Positions 1-6,817 of a stretch of DNA of 64,000 nucleotides are shown here, one piece after another. The stretch's first letter is position 1, and every line of letters starts with the position of its first letter. Source of the DNA: Dokdonella sp041395345 (GTDB taxonomy: Bacteria > Pseudomonadota > Gammaproteobacteria > Xanthomonadales > Rhodanobacteraceae); NCBI RefSeq assembly GCF_041395345.1, contig NZ_JAWLAR010000002.1, positions 252,034-316,033 of the forward strand, in the 5' to 3' direction. Position numbers and translations under genes: made by a program. The notes below the pieces were generated by a model. That model saw only the letters and a list, made by a program, of their open reading frames with translations. It made no database searches and was not told the DNA's origin.

Positions 1-1
1 C

Positions 2-52
2 TACACGCTCAATCGCGCCAGGCCTACGATGGCGGTGCTTGAGCGGTTGTAG
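2..52 (+). CDS. possible 3' end of an upstream gene (17 codons)
   Basis: An open frame enters from the left edge and ends at a TAG at 50-52, reading Tyr-Thr-Leu-Asn-Arg and ending Val-Leu-Glu-Arg-Leu. It is too short to assign to any family. It would be convergent with asnB, which fits the long inverted repeat lying between them. It could equally be a chance open frame. Confidence 0.2.
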   Translation, partial: YTLNRARPTMAVLERL

Positions 53-100
53 CGGGGTTCGATCACCAGCCAAACACGTCCGCCCTGGCGCGTTGCCTCG

Positions 101-170
101 CAGGAGGCCCGTCAGGGGCGATGCTCCTGTTGTAGTGCACCAAAGAGCATCGCACATGACGGGCCTCCTG
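101..170. repeat. 26-bp imperfect inverted repeat with 18-nt loop
   Basis: The arms at 101-126 and 145-170 are complementary at 24 of 26 positions, starting CAGGAGGCCCGTCA and ending GCGATGCTC, and are separated by an 18-nt loop. The stem lies downstream of asnB and downstream of the frame that enters the window. No U-tract follows directly on either strand, so it is not a typical intrinsic terminator. It could be the end of a mobile element or a strong 3' mRNA hairpin. Confidence 0.6.
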
Positions 171-233
171 CAGAAGTCCGTCATTTTTGCGCAGCTTCGA
201 TACTTTCCACCTCGTATGGGCTTTGTTCTCCGC

Positions 234-1907
234 CTATGCGTTGGAAGCCATGTGCACCCCGGCAACAGCGCGACCTGAAGGATCGGCGGCATTGGCGAAT
301 GCGGGATCCCAGGCGATCGCCGCCGCGGACGAACAGGCAATCGACTTGCCACCCGGTATCGTCTGCGCGCAGGCGTCACCGGGGAAGTACTGCTCGAACA
401 GGGAGCGATACCAGTAGGCTTCCTTCGTCGCCGGCGGATTGAGCGGAAACCGCTTCGCGGCGGCAGCGAATTCTCGATCGCTGACCTGGGCCTCTGCATG
501 CGCCTTGAGGCCGTCGATCCACCCGTAGCCGACGCCATCGCTGAACTGTTCCTTCTGACGCCACAGGATCGAATCCGGCAGGGCGCCCTCGAAGGCTTCG
601 CGCAGCACCGCCTTTTCGATGCGTCCGTTGCCGGCCATCTTGTGTTTCGCATCCATGCTCATGGCGATGTCGAGGAATTCCAGGTCAAGAAACGGCACGC
701 GCGCCTCGACACCCCAGGCCATCATCGACTTGTTTGCGCGGGCGCAATCATACGAATGCAGGGCATCGATCTTGCGTACGGTTTCCTCATGGAATTCGCG
801 CGCGTTCGGCGCCTTGTGGAAGTACAGATAGCCGCCGAAGATTTCATCCGAGCCTTCCCCGGACAGCACCATCTTCACGCCCATGGCCTTGATCCTCCGC
901 CCGAGCAGATACATCGGCGTCGACGCGCGAATCGTGGTGACGTCATAGGTTTCCACGTGCCGGATCACCTCGGGCAAGGCATCGAGCCCTTCCTCGAAGG
1001 TGTAGCGGAATCCGTGATGCACGGTGCCGAGCGATTCCGCGGCGATTTCCGCAGCGGCAAGATCAGGCGAGCCCTCAAGTCCGATGGCGAACGAATGCAG
1101 GCGCGGCCACCAGGCTTCGGAAGCATCATTTTCCTCGACACGACGACGCGCAAAACGCGCCGCGCAGGCGGCCACCAGGGAGGAGTCGAGACCACCGGAA
1201 AGCAGCACGCCATAGGGGACGTCGGTCATCATCTGTCGATGCACCGCAGCCTCGAAGGCGGCGCGCAATTCCTGCGCAGGGACGCTGACACCCTCGGTGA
1301 AGGCATGATCGCGCCACGGCTTGTTGTAGTAGCGTTGCAGCGCGCCGGTTGCGCTGTCGTAGACGTGTCCGGGCGGAAATTCGGCCAGGTCAGCGCAAAT
1401 ACCCGACAGCGCCTTCATCTCTGATGCGACACAAAGCCGGCCTTCACGATCGTGGCCCCAGTACAGGGGACATACGCCAATCGGGTCGCGTGCGATCAGG
1501 TAACGGTTGTTGGCGTGATCCCAGAGCGCGAAGGCAAAGATGCCGTTGAGGGCGGCCACGCCATCCGCGCCACGCTCCCGGTACAGGGCGTTGATGACCT
1601 CGCAATCGGATCCTGTCTGGAACGCGTATGGCGTGTCGAGACCCTGCTCGAGCGCCTTGTGGTTGTAGATCTCGCCATTCACGGCCAGCACGAGTTCGCC
1701 ATCGGCTGAACGAATCGGCTGCGCGCCACCGGCCGGGTCAACGATGGCCAGGCGTTCGTGGACGAGGATGGCGCGATCATCCGCATGGACACCGCTCCAG
1801 TCGGGCCCGCGGTGACGCTGGCGCTGACTGAGTTCAAGCGCGAGCCGACGCAAGGCCGGCTGGTTGTCGCCGGGCTGTAGGTCGAAAATGCCGAGTATCG
1901 AGCACAT
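234..1907 (-). CDS. asnB: asparagine synthase (glutamine-hydrolysing), AsnB type
   Basis: Converts aspartate, glutamine and ATP to asparagine, glutamate, AMP and PPi in the cytoplasm. The 557-residue product has the usual AsnB length. It starts Met-Cys-Ser, so Cys2 becomes the N-terminal nucleophile of the class II glutaminase domain after Met removal. The glutaminase residues RLAIVDP, NGEIYN and GSDCEV follow in the first 110 residues. The synthetase domain carries the PP-loop SGGLDSS near residue 235 and a later SGEGSDE motif. The start is supported by an AAGGAAAG ribosome site a few bases upstream. The gene is preceded on the same strand by a leader ORF with an Asn-Asn-Asn run and a terminator hairpin, so transcription is probably controlled by attenuation in response to charged tRNA-Asn. 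The frame is intact. Confidence 0.95.
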   Translation of the reverse strand: MCSILGIFDLQPGDNQPALRRLALELSQRQRHRGPDWSGVHADDRAILVHERLAIVDPAGGAQPIRSADGELVLAVNGEIYNHKALEQGLDTPYAFQTGSDCEVINALYRERGADGVAALNGIFAFALWDHANNRYLIARDPIGVCPLYWGHDREGRLCVASEMKALSGICADLAEFPPGHVYDSATGALQRYYNKPWRDHAFTEGVSVPAQELRAAFEAAVHRQMMTDVPYGVLLSGGLDSSLVAACAARFARRRVEENDASEAWWPRLHSFAIGLEGSPDLAAAEIAAESLGTVHHGFRYTFEEGLDALPEVIRHVETYDVTTIRASTPMYLLGRRIKAMGVKMVLSGEGSDEIFGGYLYFHKAPNAREFHEETVRKIDALHSYDCARANKSMMAWGVEARVPFLDLEFLDIAMSMDAKHKMAGNGRIEKAVLREAFEGALPDSILWRQKEQFSDGVGYGWIDGLKAHAEAQVSDREFAAAAKRFPLNPPATKEAYWYRSLFEQYFPGDACAQTIPGGKSIACSSAAAIAWDPAFANAADPSGRAVAGVHMASNA

Positions 1908-1937
1908 GATTGGCTTTCCTTTATGAATGAAACCCTG

Positions 1938-1969
1938 AAAAGCAAAAGGCCCGCTCAGTGGCGGGCCTT
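1938..1969 (-). terminator. attenuator terminator in the asnB leader
   Basis: On the minus strand, AAGGCCCGC pairs perfectly with GCGGGCCTT (9 bp, 6-nt loop) and is followed by TTTTGCTTTT. This is an intrinsic terminator placed between the leader ORF and asnB, about 30 bases before the asnB start. A terminator directly upstream of the gene on its own strand is expected for an attenuator, not for gene-end termination. Confidence 0.8.
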
Positions 1970-2011
1970 CTGCGTGTGTATGGTGTGTAATCCCTAGTGC
2001 ACGCCGAGCCC
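1963..2011 (-). promoter_or_regulatory. predicted antiterminator pairing of the asnB leader
   Basis: Minus-strand GGGCTCGGCGTG (2011-2000), which overlaps the last codons of the leader ORF, can pair with CACGCAGAAGGCCC (1976-1963). The pairing is GCGTG with CACGC and GGGC with GCCC across a small internal loop. The second strand includes the 5' arm of the terminator stem, so the two structures exclude each other. A ribosome stalled at the Asn codons leaves this pairing free, whereas one that reaches the stop codon covers it. The pairing was worked out by eye without folding energies. Confidence 0.6.
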
Positions 2012-2092
2012 GATTGTGGAACGCGCATTATTATTCGTGCCCTCGATCGGGGCAGTCAGGGCGGCATTCGAATGGACGGAAGCAGTGAACAT
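1994..2092 (-). CDS. asnB leader peptide with Asn-Asn-Asn run (32 aa)
   Basis: A 32-codon ORF reading ATG TTC ACT and ending GTG CAC TAG lies between a predicted promoter and the asnB attenuator terminator. Codons 20-22 (2035-2027) are three consecutive AAT Asn codons, and codon 9 is also Asn. Asparagine is the product of the downstream enzyme, so this matches the logic of the his, trp and leu leader peptides. No Shine-Dalgarno sequence is visible. The predicted promoter would start transcription at or within a base or two of the ATG, so the peptide may be translated from a leaderless transcript. The peptide itself need have no function. Confidence 0.75.
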   Translation of the reverse strand: MFTASVHSNAALTAPIEGTNNNARSTIGLGVH

Positions 2093-2099
2093 GTGCAGC

Positions 2100-2128
2100 A
2101 CTAGACCAGATCAGGGCGAACATGACAA
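2100..2128 (-). promoter_or_regulatory. predicted sigma-70 promoter of the asnB leader
   Basis: Minus-strand TTGTCA (2128-2123) is followed after exactly 17 bp by TCTAGT (2105-2100), with five and four matches to the -35 and -10 consensus. Transcription would start about seven bases on, at 2093-2092, which is the A of the leader-peptide ATG or the base before it. Motif inspection only. Confidence 0.5.
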
Positions 2129-2156
2129 GCCCGCTTCGCATCGGATTTGCTTGCAG

Positions 2157-2747
2157 ATGAAACCAGCGTTCTTCCCGATTGCCCAGCTTCTCGTTGTCGC
2201 GATTGCCAGCGCGCAGGACGCAAACATTCACCGCTGCATTGGTGCCAACGGAGAGCCCACATTCAGCGATCAGAAGTGCGCGCAGTCCGGATTGTCGGTA
2301 GCACCCGCCGCACCACCCTCTGCGACAAAAACGCTCGACCCGAGCCTGAGCCCCTCGATCAGCCGGCCAGTCACCACGCAGACCTGCCCGACCTCGCCCG
2401 AAGACTTGCGTGAGCGCGTGGCGGCCGCCTTCGGAACGGCAAGCGGCGTTGGCCTGTCCGGCCTTTTCCTCTGGGACGGCTTCGGCCAGGGCTCATCCAT
2501 GGCGCCGCTCAAGGAGCTGGCGGTGATGATGGGGGAGCCACTGATATCCATCGAGCTCGACAGTTACGCCGACGCTCCCGAGACCGTCCGGAGCCCGCGC
2601 TCGCGCGTGGACGTCCACAGTCCTGTCGCATATGAACTGATCATCCGCACCATGGCCGAACAGGAGCGCCGCGTCCCCTATGAAGCCGTCAGACGATTCG
2701 GCATGACCGAAACGCTCGGCTGCTGGTGGTTGCAGCTACCCTACTGA
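2157..2747 (+). CDS. secreted DUF4124-domain protein
   Basis: A 196-residue protein if translation starts at 2157, where a typical signal peptide begins (MKPAFF, a hydrophobic stretch, then Ala-Ser-Ala). The mature N-terminus carries the DUF4124 pattern: a His-Arg-Cys strand, Gly-Glu-Pro-Thr-Phe-Ser-Asp, then a second Cys, which in this family forms a small disulfide-bonded domain. A Pro/Ser/Thr-rich linker follows, then a C-terminal region I do not recognise, with Gly-rich and Trp-Trp segments. The open frame extends upstream to 2016, but that part overlaps the asnB leader region on the opposite strand and lacks a signal sequence. The two genes are divergent and share the upstream region. 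The function of DUF4124 proteins is unknown; an envelope role is an inference. Confidence 0.65.
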   Translation: MKPAFFPIAQLLVVAIASAQDANIHRCIGANGEPTFSDQKCAQSGLSVAPAAPPSATKTLDPSLSPSISRPVTTQTCPTSPEDLRERVAAAFGTASGVGLSGLFLWDGFGQGSSMAPLKELAVMMGEPLISIELDSYADAPETVRSPRSRVDVHSPVAYELIIRTMAEQERRVPYEAVRRFGMTETLGCWWLQLPY

Positions 2748-2877
2748 TTCAATGCGCATGCAACCGAGGTCTGCGTGCCCCGACCTTCGAATATTGGGCT
2801 CGCCGAAGGATGATAGGCCTCGCCGAGCGGCACCTGTAGGCCAGAAGCGCGCCTCAAGAAGCACTGAGCCGAATCCA

Positions 2878-2948
2878 GGTGTCTGCTGGACCGGGGGAAG
2901 TCCAAACGGATAGTTCAGGGTGTCCACTAAACCGAGGGAATCGTCCAA
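2878..2948. repeat. two diverged ~28-bp direct repeats, IS-end-like
   Basis: Segments 2878-2905 and 2919-2948 are about 75-80% identical. Both run ggtgtc, six variable bases, then accg.gggaa and gtccaa. The pattern resembles the terminal sequences of some insertion sequences, and a transposition event here could explain why the outermost cassette site (2950-2971) lacks its partner half. The IS origin is an inference. Confidence 0.35.
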
Positions 2949-2949
2949 T

Positions 2950-2971
2950 CCGCTCTAATGCGTAGTTAGAT
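2950..2971 (-). repeat. residual attC half-site (distal end of array)
   Basis: The GTTAGAT core at 2965-2971 and an adjacent arm CCGCTCTAATG match one half of an attC site. No RYYYAAC partner with matching inner arm is found to the left, where the IS-like direct repeats begin, so the last attC of the array appears truncated. Confidence 0.5.
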
Positions 2972-2977
2972 GCCAAC

Positions 2978-3418
2978 TCAGCGTACCTCGCCACGCAGGA
3001 TGGCGAGTCGATTGGACGGCGCGTGGGGCGACACGAAATCAGGGATGGTCGATGGGGTTCGCCGGGGCCGAGACAGAAACTCTACCGGCCACTCTACAAC
3101 TCGGCGCTCTTTGACGTGAAGGAACGTGCCGGGCTCCGGCTCGTCGATGAACTCCTCTTGTAACACCAAAGCGAGCGGCTCCTGTGCTCCGGCGGTCTGC
3201 TTCGAGAACTCTAGCGCCTCATCGTAGGAATCGAACGTGTAGTAGTAGTCTGACCCCTCACACTCGTCAGAGGCACCAGCGCTCGGGTAGCACCAAACTC
3301 GGTACTCGAGCACAGCATCCCAAACGTAGCCGCCTCCCGCCTTCGCAGAGGCGGGATAGCTGCCAACAAGCTCAGGATCCAAAACGTCAGGGTACTTCCG
3401 CATCCTATCCACCGGCAT
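2978..3418 (-). CDS. cassette protein of unknown function (146 aa)
   Basis: An intact cassette ORF encoding an acidic soluble protein with no signal peptide or membrane segment. It is rich in Tyr, Glu and Pro, with segments such as EYRVWCYP, DYYYTFDSYDEALEF and PEPGTFLHVKERRVVEWP. I recall similar proteins in integron cassettes of other bacteria, often loosely labelled acetyltransferases, but I see no GNAT motif here. The first ATG lies inside the attC core (GTTAGATG), so recombination supplies the start codon. A second ATG five codons on (3403) is an alternative start. The ORF ends seven bases from the distal attC remnant. Confidence 0.7.
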   Translation of the reverse strand: MPVDRMRKYPDVLDPELVGSYPASAKAGGGYVWDAVLEYRVWCYPSAGASDECEGSDYYYTFDSYDEALEFSKQTAGAQEPLALVLQEEFIDEPEPGTFLHVKERRVVEWPVEFLSRPRRTPSTIPDFVSPHAPSNRLAILRGEVR

Positions 3419-3501
3419 CTAACACCAAAGTTAACGCGCCGCACATGGACGCACGATTTTGGCGGCAACACATAACGGTCGCGTTGAACGCCTAGTTAGA
3501 C
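3417..3501 (-). repeat. attC site
   Basis: Outer cores ATCTAAC (3417-3423) and GTTAGAC (3495-3501) are complementary except at one end base. Inner arms TTAACGCG (3431-3438) and CGCGTTGAA (3480-3488) pair, with one unpaired base. The 85-bp length is typical. Confidence 0.8.
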
Positions 3502-3675
3502 CAGAACCTACACCAAAGTGAGACACTGTGGACGCCTTGTACTTTTTAGTTGTGGCGATGCGTTGGTGAGCGACTGGTGGCACGCTGCGAAATATGGCTT
3601 TGAATGGGGATGGCGTGCGATGTGCGCTGGTGTCTGAAACGAACCCGCCGCCGATGCCGCTGAATTGCCCACAGG

Positions 3676-4212
3676 CTACGGCCCGAGCTTGGCAGGTTGA
3701 TTGGCGCCGGGCTGCGCGGGCACATTGTGTTCACGGCGCGCAATATCTTGAACGACGAATGCAACTGTCGTGAAGACAGTGACCATGAAAACAGCCACAG
3801 GCGTGTTTGGCCAGTTGGCGGCAGCGTACGTGCCACGCATTAGGCTGTTCGCAAATCCGGGACCGCTGCATACATCAAAGGCAGCGCACGACGCGACCAC
3901 AAAATAGTGGAGCACTGGGTCTGCGATGGCCATACAGAACCCCACAGCGAACGCAGCCGCCACTACGCCTACGACTCCGGCGATGCGCTGGAGTATTCCC
4001 TTTCCGACGCGACCGAGCCTCAGTACGACGTATGCGCCTGCGGATAGCACTAGGCAGTGAATGCAAAAAAGCAGCGCCAAGATCAGCATCCGTGCGTACG
4101 AGTCCTGACTTTGCGCCTCGCAGTGCGCAAGAAGGTTCGGCGCCTCATCGCTGACCGCGAAAATGGCTCCAGCAATGACACCGACTGCTGCAAGAATGTT
4201 GGACCAGCGCAT
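3676..4212 (-). CDS. cassette membrane protein of unknown function (178 aa)
   Basis: An intact ORF with about four hydrophobic segments: an N-terminal one at residues 5-20, then ones near 43-65, 75-100 and 135-155, followed by a short polar tail. A Cys-rich loop (CAAFDVCSG) lies before the last segment. I do not recognise the family. It starts 17 bases from its proximal attC core and is read in the array direction. Between its stop and the next attC (3502-3675) I see no convincing ORF, so this cassette has an unusually long 3' untranslated part. Confidence 0.6.
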   Translation of the reverse strand: MRWSNILAAVGVIAGAIFAVSDEAPNLLAHCEAQSQDSYARMLILALLFCIHCLVLSAGAYVVLRLGRVGKGILQRIAGVVGVVAAAFAVGFCMAIADPVLHYFVVASCAAFDVCSGPGFANSLMRGTYAAANWPNTPVAVFMVTVFTTVAFVVQDIARREHNVPAQPGANQPAKLGP

Positions 4213-4228
4213 GTTGTGTGGACTTGTG

Positions 4229-4318
4229 GCCTAACGCTGTGGTAAGCGGCCTGCGGCCGACAGTGTTCGGTTCATTCGAAGTATCTCTCCGCAGGTCCGC
4301 TTGACCTGCCAGTTAGAC
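4229..4318 (-). repeat. attC site
   Basis: Cores GCCTAAC (4229-4235) and GTTAGAC (4312-4318); inner arms GTAAGCGG and CCGCTTGAC pair with one extra C. The extra base is in the right-hand arm on the plus strand, which sets the array orientation to minus. Very similar to the site at 6203-6292. Confidence 0.9.
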
Positions 4319-4324
4319 TTCACC

Positions 4325-4855
4325 CTACCGGTAAATAAATTCAACGTCGCGGGCCCAGTGAAGATTGCCGAACTGGTCTCTAAGAGCCACATCGGCCTTG
4401 AAGGGCGTGCCTGGTTTGCACACGGGAGGAACGACCCAGAGACTTACACTGACCTGAGAGGTGGCTCTGGTAGGTATTGGGTACGAGCCGTATATGCTTT
4501 CGCCCTGCGATTGAGTCAGCACCATGCCGAACGACCTTGGCTTTCTGAGTTGCGCACCTGTGATCAACGCGTCGTAAACACTGATATTCGTGCACTTGAA
4601 CTCTGCGACGATCTGCATGGCAGGCTCGCCACCCGAACTGCCCATGTGCCACCAGCAGGCCCCGGCCGCAGATAATGGTAGAACTACGAGGGTCTTTGAT
4701 GGCACCTCAAGCAGCGCACTCGACTCTTTGCGCATAAAGACGTGCTTCAACCCCACCCACAACTTTCCGAACCAACCGAACACTACGCCCATCACGGTTA
4801 CCGCGGTAAGGGCGATACCTGCAATTATCTGAAGTTGCGAGAGGTCAGGAGGCAT
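4325..4855 (-). CDS. cassette protein with N-terminal membrane anchor (176 aa)
   Basis: An intact cassette ORF. The N-terminus has one or two hydrophobic stretches (residues 8-35 and about 55-68). The remaining hundred or so residues look like an extracytoplasmic beta-rich domain, with segments such as ISVYDALITGAQLRKPRSFG and VSVSLWVVPPVC. I do not recognise the family. The stop lies six bases from its attC and the start nine bases from the neighbouring attC, a compact arrangement that supports translation. Confidence 0.65.
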   Translation of the reverse strand: MPPDLSQLQIIAGIALTAVTVMGVVFGWFGKLWVGLKHVFMRKESSALLEVPSKTLVVLPLSAAGACWWHMGSSGGEPAMQIVAEFKCTNISVYDALITGAQLRKPRSFGMVLTQSQGESIYGSYPIPTRATSQVSVSLWVVPPVCKPGTPFKADVALRDQFGNLHWARDVEFIYR

Positions 4856-4863
4856 GGTGAAGT

Positions 4864-4920
4864 GGCCAACACCTGAATTGAGCCGCAGGCTAGCACGTCG
4901 GCTCGAATGACTAGTTATGT
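4864..4920 (-). repeat. attC site (short)
   Basis: Cores GGCCAAC (4864-4870) and GTTATGT (4914-4920). Inner arms TTGAGCCG and CGGCTCGAA pair well. At 57 bp it is among the shortest in the array, near the lower size limit for attC. Confidence 0.75.
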
Positions 4921-5304
4921 ACCAGGATCATCCAGACTTTCGCGATCGAAACGCATATCGCCAAAGTGCAAGATACTGGAGCAACAAGGACAATAGAGAA
5001 ACTGACTATCGCGAGGAAGGCGAAATCCCGCTGTCCAATGCCTGCTGCAAAGAGCGCAAATCCAAACAAATTGTTTGCCACGACCGACGCAACAAAATAC
5101 AACACCCAGAACAGCCGCCAGCCGACTGCAACCTGAGATATGTAGCCCCACAAGCCATTGCGTAAACGCGTTGACGATTCCAAATGCGAGCTCAATTGGC
5201 GGCTTACGCCCTGATAAGCGAAACGCACTCCAGAAGCAATGAGAGGGCGAAGTAGAACCACCAGATGGGCCCGGCAATGCGTTTTCGGGATGGCTTATTG
5301 AGTA
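4911..5304 (-). pseudogene. cassette: frameshifted small membrane protein
   Basis: The longest single frame (4911-5261) encodes three hydrophobic segments, including GYISQVAVGWRLFWVLYF. The expected N-terminal part lies in the other two minus frames: IWWFYFALSLLLECVSLI near 5270-5220, then ELAFGIVNAFTQWLVGL near 5200-5160. Together these give one coherent membrane protein interrupted by about two single-base shifts. The same layout is seen in the neighbouring cassette at 5373-5741, so the two are relatives. Whether the shifts are real or base-calling errors cannot be decided here. Confidence 0.55.
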
Positions 5305-5360
5305 CAATAACACTGGAAATAAGCCGCTGCTAGCGGTTTGGCTTGATTGAACAGTTATGC
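5305..5360 (-). repeat. attC site (short)
   Basis: Cores CAATAAC (5305-5311) and GTTATGC (5354-5360); inner arms AATAAGCC and GGCTTGATT pair with one extra base in the right arm, the same asymmetry as the other sites. Confidence 0.75.
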
Positions 5361-5372
5361 GCTCTTCGTGAC

Positions 5373-5741
5373 CTAAATATGCGGCGACCTAAAGGTATAG
5401 CGCCATAGTGCAACAAATAGCGGAGCTGCTAGGGCTGAGCTGATAGCGAGACCAGTAAAGAGCCTTCAAGGTGCTTTACGATACTTTCCGCGAGATAGTA
5501 CAGAGTCACAAGTCCGCCAGGCTGCTATAGATAGCGTAGAAGACCCAAATGCCGCCAACCCATAGGCACCTGACGGATATAGCCCTACAGACCGACAAGA
5601 ACTTCAGTGCACTCAGGGGAGATCCCATAAACTCAACCGTGATGAGATCTCCGGAACCAGATACACCGCCATGCAAACCGCAAGGAACACGAAATAGAGC
5701 TTCCAAAAGAACCCAGGTTGGGAATTTCTACTACCGTTCAT
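5373..5741 (-). pseudogene. cassette: frameshifted small membrane protein, relative of its neighbour
   Basis: ATG at 5741 starts five bases inside the cassette boundary and gives a hydrophobic segment FFWKLYFVFLAVCMAVYLV before a stop. The continuation lies in other frames: LSALKFLSV, then GYIRQVPMGWRHLGLLRYL, then LYYLAESIVKHLEGSLL. The GYIRQVPMGW segment matches GYISQVAVGW of the cassette at 4911-5304, so both carry members of one family. At least three frameshifts or in-frame stops are needed to join it. Confidence 0.5.
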
Positions 5742-5745
5742 GAAG

Positions 5746-5807
5746 GCATAACACCAGAGTTAAATGCTTCTGGCGCGTCAGCGGTCGGCTTGGACGAAAA
5801 GTTAGAA
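5746..5807 (-). repeat. attC site (weak)
   Basis: Cores GCATAAC (5746-5752) and GTTAGAA (5801-5807) are 62 bp apart. The inner arms (TTAAATGC and CGGCTTGGAC) pair only partly. Its position between two cassette ORFs and its spacing support the call; it is weaker than the other sites and may carry an indel. Confidence 0.5.
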
Positions 5808-6198
5808 CTCTTATACCCACCTAAGTACAGCCCGACGATTATGATTGAACCAAGGATAACAAGAGTAATGGTTTCCTCGACTCTCGCATACGACTTGTAA
5901 TTAGCCGAATAGGGCTGACAGATGTGCGCCAGAACGCGATAGACAGAATGACAAGAGTGCCCGCCAACCAAGCAAACATAACTTGTTCTTTTGATCGAGA
6001 CCAAAAGCCCGCCCAGAAACATCCATGCAAAGAAGACCAAAGCGATGGCCTGCAGCAAATAGTCAACTGGTGATTCGCGAACTGGAACAAGTAGCGCAGA
6101 GCAATTAGGCAACGACACGGCTTACGCGTGTTTGCGAACAGCCGAGATAAGATAGTTATTTCGCCCTCTTTGCATTCCAGGCATTGCGCTGTGGCCAT
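5808..6198 (-). pseudogene. cassette: frameshifted zinc-ribbon/membrane protein
   Basis: The start ATG at 6198, four bases from the attC, gives MATAQCLECKEGEITILSRL, which begins like a zinc ribbon with a Cys-x-x-Cys pair. The reading then moves to another frame with SPVDYLLQAIALVFFAWMF and returns to the first with AFWRTSVSPIRLITSR and LLLLSLV. The composite is a short Cys-containing head followed by two or three membrane segments. I recall cassette proteins of this general type but cannot name the family. Two frameshifts or more. Confidence 0.45.
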
Positions 6199-6202
6199 TT
6201 AG

Positions 6203-6292
6203 TTCTAACGCCGTGGTAAGCGGCAGCGGCACGATGAAACATCCAGAAACACCATAGCCTCCCCCGCTGTCCGCTTGACCACATAGTTAGCC
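6203..6292 (-). repeat. attC site
   Basis: Cores TTCTAAC (6203-6209) and GTTAGCC (6286-6292); inner arms GTAAGCGG (6216-6223) and CCGCTTGAC (6271-6279). Almost the same inner arms as the site at 4229-4318, as expected for sites built by one integrase. Confidence 0.9.
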
Positions 6293-6293
6293 T

Positions 6294-6709
6294 TCACTGC
6301 GAGCATGTTTGGTCGCTTTGATGAAGCCACTCAGAGAAGCGGCGATCGCTTTGATACACGACGGCTACTCGGCCCTCACTGGGAACAAGAATAACCCTGG
6401 CTCGCCAACTTGCGGAATGGGTACTCCGCAACCGCCAATGAGAAGCTCCACGATGGACTCCGGCGAACCCTTGAGGCTATGTGTAACCAGTACTCGAACA
6501 GAGTATTCGAGCGTTAAACCCGCCCGATGTGTATTGATCTGTTGTTCTGATCCTTCTGCGATCTCACGAAGACGTTTGCGCTCATTCCACGAGTGTACTG
6601 CAACTACGTCACCTACGAAAAGTTGTGTGTACGACGGGAGCATTGAATCGAAAGGAACGTGCAGCACAGAGCACGCGCACGCCTGGCCCACTGCGAGAAG
6701 CAAACACAA
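6294..6709 (-). pseudogene. cassette: secreted Cys-rich protein, frameshifted near its C-terminus
   Basis: The frame 6365-6709 begins with TTG and encodes a short signal-like stretch (LLLAVGQACAC). A domain with VFVGDVVAVHSW-like spacing follows (LFVGDVVAVHSW, YSVRVLVTHSLKGSPESIVELL, GCGVP, then GEPGLFLF). This resembles netrin/TIMP-like secreted proteins known from cassettes. A one-base shift after GLFLF opens SEGRVAVVYQSDRRFSEWL and ends in TGA at 6294-6296, immediately beside the attC, where a cassette ORF normally stops. The frame as given ends early at 6365. No ATG start is available, so the N-terminus may also be shifted. Confidence 0.55.
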
Positions 6710-6757
6710 TTGCGAGGGCGGCCCTTGATCTCACGCTGCGAAAGTCCCTTCTGTGAT

Positions 6758-6815
6758 GGCTAACACCGCTGGTCTGGCGCGCCGTTTGCAGCGTCGGCTT
6801 GAACCTTGGTTGGGC
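6758..6815 (-). repeat. attC site
   Basis: Cores GGCTAAC (6758-6764) and GTTGGGC (6809-6815) with an inner CGGCTTGAA arm. The GTTGGGC core matches GCCCAAC at the array boundary (7076-7082), which would be expected if the two junctions arose from the same integration. Confidence 0.7.
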
Positions 6816-6817
6816 TG

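Noticed and set aside
498..1424. 308-codon plus-strand frame opposite asnB
   Set aside because: It lies entirely antisense to an intact, conserved asnB and has no family motifs; GC-rich codon use opens such shadow frames.
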